From Callipepla californica brunnescens (lineage: Eukaryota > Chordata > Aves > Galliformes > Odontophoridae), in contig JALIRH010000004.1 in assembly GCA_023055505.1 (NCBI GenBank), forward strand, positions 18,595,368 through 18,659,367: DNA of 64,000 nucleotides, read 5' to 3'. Under the pieces are notes generated by a model. That model was not told the DNA's origin, searched no databases, and saw nothing but the letters and a program-made list of their open reading frames with translations. The translations under genes and the position numbers were made by a program. Positions 61,501-64,000 of this stretch are shown piece after piece (the stretch's first letter is position 1; each line of letters starts with the position of its first letter).

Positions 61501-64000
61501 ACAAACAGTCTTTCTTCAGCAATGCAAACTGTACCAAGACGGGTTTCACACATCGTTCGAAAGGCTGACTTTGTCAGCTGTTGTCTTGGCACCAGTGCAG
61601 CATTCCTACCTCACAAAAATCTGGCTGGGCCTTATGTAACCTCAGGCTATGGGTAGTAGTAGCATTAGTAAACAGCTGGTGACGATGCCTCTGCTTGTGT
61701 ACTACATTCCAGTTTAATCATTACATCATGTACCAGCCACTCAGGTTATGACTTTGATATTCCACTGACACAGCAGTCGTCGGCCTCCAGCACAGCACGA
61801 CCGGAGTATTCACAGCTCTAGGACAAGATTCCCTGATGTTCGTACTGTACAGCTCACTACTGGATCTCACGCTGGCCATTACCAAGCCAAGTGCCCAGTA
61901 AAATTTGGATCCAAACTGCTCCAGATCACATCACACATTGACCCCTGCTATTGTGACCAGCTGGGTGTCTCTGGCAGATGAGTGCTTCAGGTGAGCTAGT
62001 TGAATATAGGCTGGACAATTTTAAGTTGATTATTTGTAAAAAGCAAGTCAGCAATTCCAACCTAACTTCTCCCTCTTTTCTACTCTCCCAAAGAAGGCTC
62101 ATTTATTTTCCAAGACCCAGAGGGATTCACATGACTGTAGGCTTGCACTATCCTTTACACCAGCCAAACCAACTGCACTTCGTTTCTGATCTGGGGTGGG
62201 GTTTCAGTGTCAGTATGCAAACATAAATAAATAGACAGGATATTTGGCACTGGGAAGTGATCACAGCACCTCAAGTTATCAAAGAGCCGCTGAGAGCTGA
62301 CAACAAGTGGCACTGGGGGAAGTCAAAAGGTATGGTAACTTCATCTAAAGAAGTATAGCTGCTGAATTCAGCATAGCCATATTTAGCTTGTACTCAGGTC
62401 AGCTCCAAAAAGCACAGCATGTAGTGGGCTCTGGGATATGACAAAGATAGGAATTCAAAACAGAAGTCCACAACAGAATTATGTCATGGCAGAGCTGGTT
62501 GGAGTCAGGATCAACAACAGTACTGGAGCAGACAGAACAGTCTCATAGGAAACACAAACAGGTGAGAGTCAGCCAAGAGAGATGCGACATCAGGGCACGG
62601 TCAGCAAGCGCAGCGAAAGGTTCAGGGGTCACCGCAGCTACATGTGCAGAAAGGTTACCCAAACAGATGTGAGAACACGGCAAAAATAAACATCTTGTTC
62701 TGTCAATGCTGCATGCTGGCTTTAGCCACGGAAACTAAATCACAAGCAAAGCATGACACATATCCTGATGGAACAGAGCTTTATTTCCTGATGCCCACGG
62801 GTTAATAGAGGCTGAGAAACTCTATGCAGAGACTGAACACCTCCACAAGTGATCTTAACCAGCTGAGAGCTTGGCACTGCCAGCCTGCATCACTTTGCAG
62901 CCAGTCTCACTGCTAGCTTGTGGCCCTGTACCTGTCCCTCACGTCACCACGTCCGCTGCACAGAAAGGCACAGCATGCCACAAGAGTCATTTCCCTGCAG
63001 CCTCCCAGTTAGTACCAAGGAGCACAGAAATGCACAGTCAACACTTCCCACACGTAACAAGGAAGCCCACCTGGAGCATATCCCTGCACTTCACCGAAGC
63101 TGGGGAGCTACTCCTCCTTACTGGGCATTCAACCTGAAGGCTGACAGCAGCCTTCTCATCCCACATTGGTGCTGGAAGTAGAGAAGCTGTAAGCAATGAA
63201 TGGACTGGCTGAACAGTGCAACAAGAACCCAGCTTATTTAGACTTTCTATCCCAACACAGCAACACAGCCAGAACATCATCCAAATGCACCTGAGCCTCA
63301 TAACACCCAGGGAGTGGATGCAAAGGACACAGCCTCTGGGCAGCCGCTTCTTACTTCTGCCTGGGGGAAGGAGGAGGAGTTGCTGCCTCCGGGTATACGC
63401 GGTGGTGACAGAGCCAGGGCAGGAGCTGAGGATTAGGGTAAGCCCAGCTGCTGCATTTCTGCAGTCCCAGGCAGCCCTCTCACAGATGGTGGCATGAGTC
63501 ATGAGTAGCAAGATGCAGCAGCCCAGGGCTCCCAGTTGCAGTATGTGCTTGCAATCACGTTCCCCAAATCATTCCCTTGCATACAGCAGCCACAAAGAAT
63601 TCAACCCACATTATACTCTTGCTCTGACTCACTCTGATGATCTTCATAGCCAGCACAGCAGCAGCCTTTGCCAGGCAGCCTGTGCCCAGCGCCTGGCCGC
63701 TGTCATTCCTCCCTCCTGTTGCCACCACAGCCACAACCTGACATTACACACCCTACCTACTCTATCTCACTACTGCTTCACTTCCTGACCTCTAACTTCA
63801 GAGGGTTTGGAAGCTTTCTGTCTCCTACACCAAACAGAAAGAGACTTAATTTTGAAATTATGTCCTCATTGTTTCTAAGAGTTGTTAAATATTTGAGAGT
63901 CATGATATCCCCATAAGGAAAGCATCACTACCAAAGTGTCAAACCAAAACTCAAAGGTTATAAAGTATAGAAATCAACAGGACCACTCTTGGTGGGATCA
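55531..64000. other. Downstream intergenic DNA, second part
   Basis: Ordinary non-coding sequence. No splice-bounded coding segment was recognised, and nothing resembling CHAC1 or INO80, which lie next to DLL4 in mammals. Confidence 0.55.
58746..58788. repeat. AT-rich (TATA)n tract
   Basis: Imperfect TA and TATAAAATA repeats. Confidence 0.9.

Noticed and set aside
50421..64000. CHAC1 or INO80 exons expected from mammalian gene order
   Set aside because: No segment resembling the conserved CHAC1 substrate-binding motif or INO80 ATPase motifs was seen.
1..64000. tRNA, rRNA, CRISPR array or bacterial operon signals
   Set aside because: Nothing of the kind was seen; the DNA is vertebrate nuclear.

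Overview
The window is vertebrate genomic DNA, almost certainly from a bird and most likely a galliform (chicken, turkey or quail). The evidence is five CR1-type LINE 3' fragments, a compact intron-exon gene with short introns, a very GC-rich promoter, and a protein that aligns along its whole length with vertebrate Delta-like 4. I cannot fix the species from sequence alone.

There is one protein-coding gene I can support. It is DLL4, the endothelial/arterial Notch ligand, on the + strand, with CDS exons between 38677 and 47573. I placed all eleven coding exons by GT/AG junctions and codon phase. Together they give 2,052 nt, or 683 residues plus stop. The product has a signal peptide, MNNL domain, DSL domain, eight EGF repeats, one membrane helix, and a short cytoplasmic tail ending in the PDZ ligand ATEV. 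The last valine and the stop codon sit alone in exon 11. The 3'UTR probably runs to an AATAAA at 50393-50398.

Layout: 1-35.9 kb is non-coding upstream DNA with CR1 fragments, simple repeats, one LTR-like stretch and several AT-rich blocks that look like conserved non-coding elements. From about 36.0 to 40.1 kb the DNA is CpG-rich, with a distal lobe (36.0-37.17 kb), an AT-rich block (37.2-37.43 kb), and the DLL4 proximal promoter with two TATA-like boxes and a telomere-type four-run G tract. Intron 3 carries a dense ETS/RUNX/MEF2-like/RBPJ/SOX/FOX cluster at the same place as the known mammalian Dll4 intron-3 arterial enhancer. The remainder, 50.4-64 kb, is non-coding apart from a second regulatory-looking block at 54.8-55.5 kb: a FOX/SOX/ETS cluster, a small CpG-rich segment and a near-consensus CTCF motif.

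How it fits together (inference): the gene stands alone in at least 60 kb. Its input appears to come from a TATA promoter, the intron-3 enhancer, candidate sites about 12 kb and 4 kb upstream, and a downstream block that may also mark the edge of the regulatory domain. Output is probably tuned by miR-30 and miR-27 sites close to the stop codon and by an AU-rich element further down the 3'UTR.
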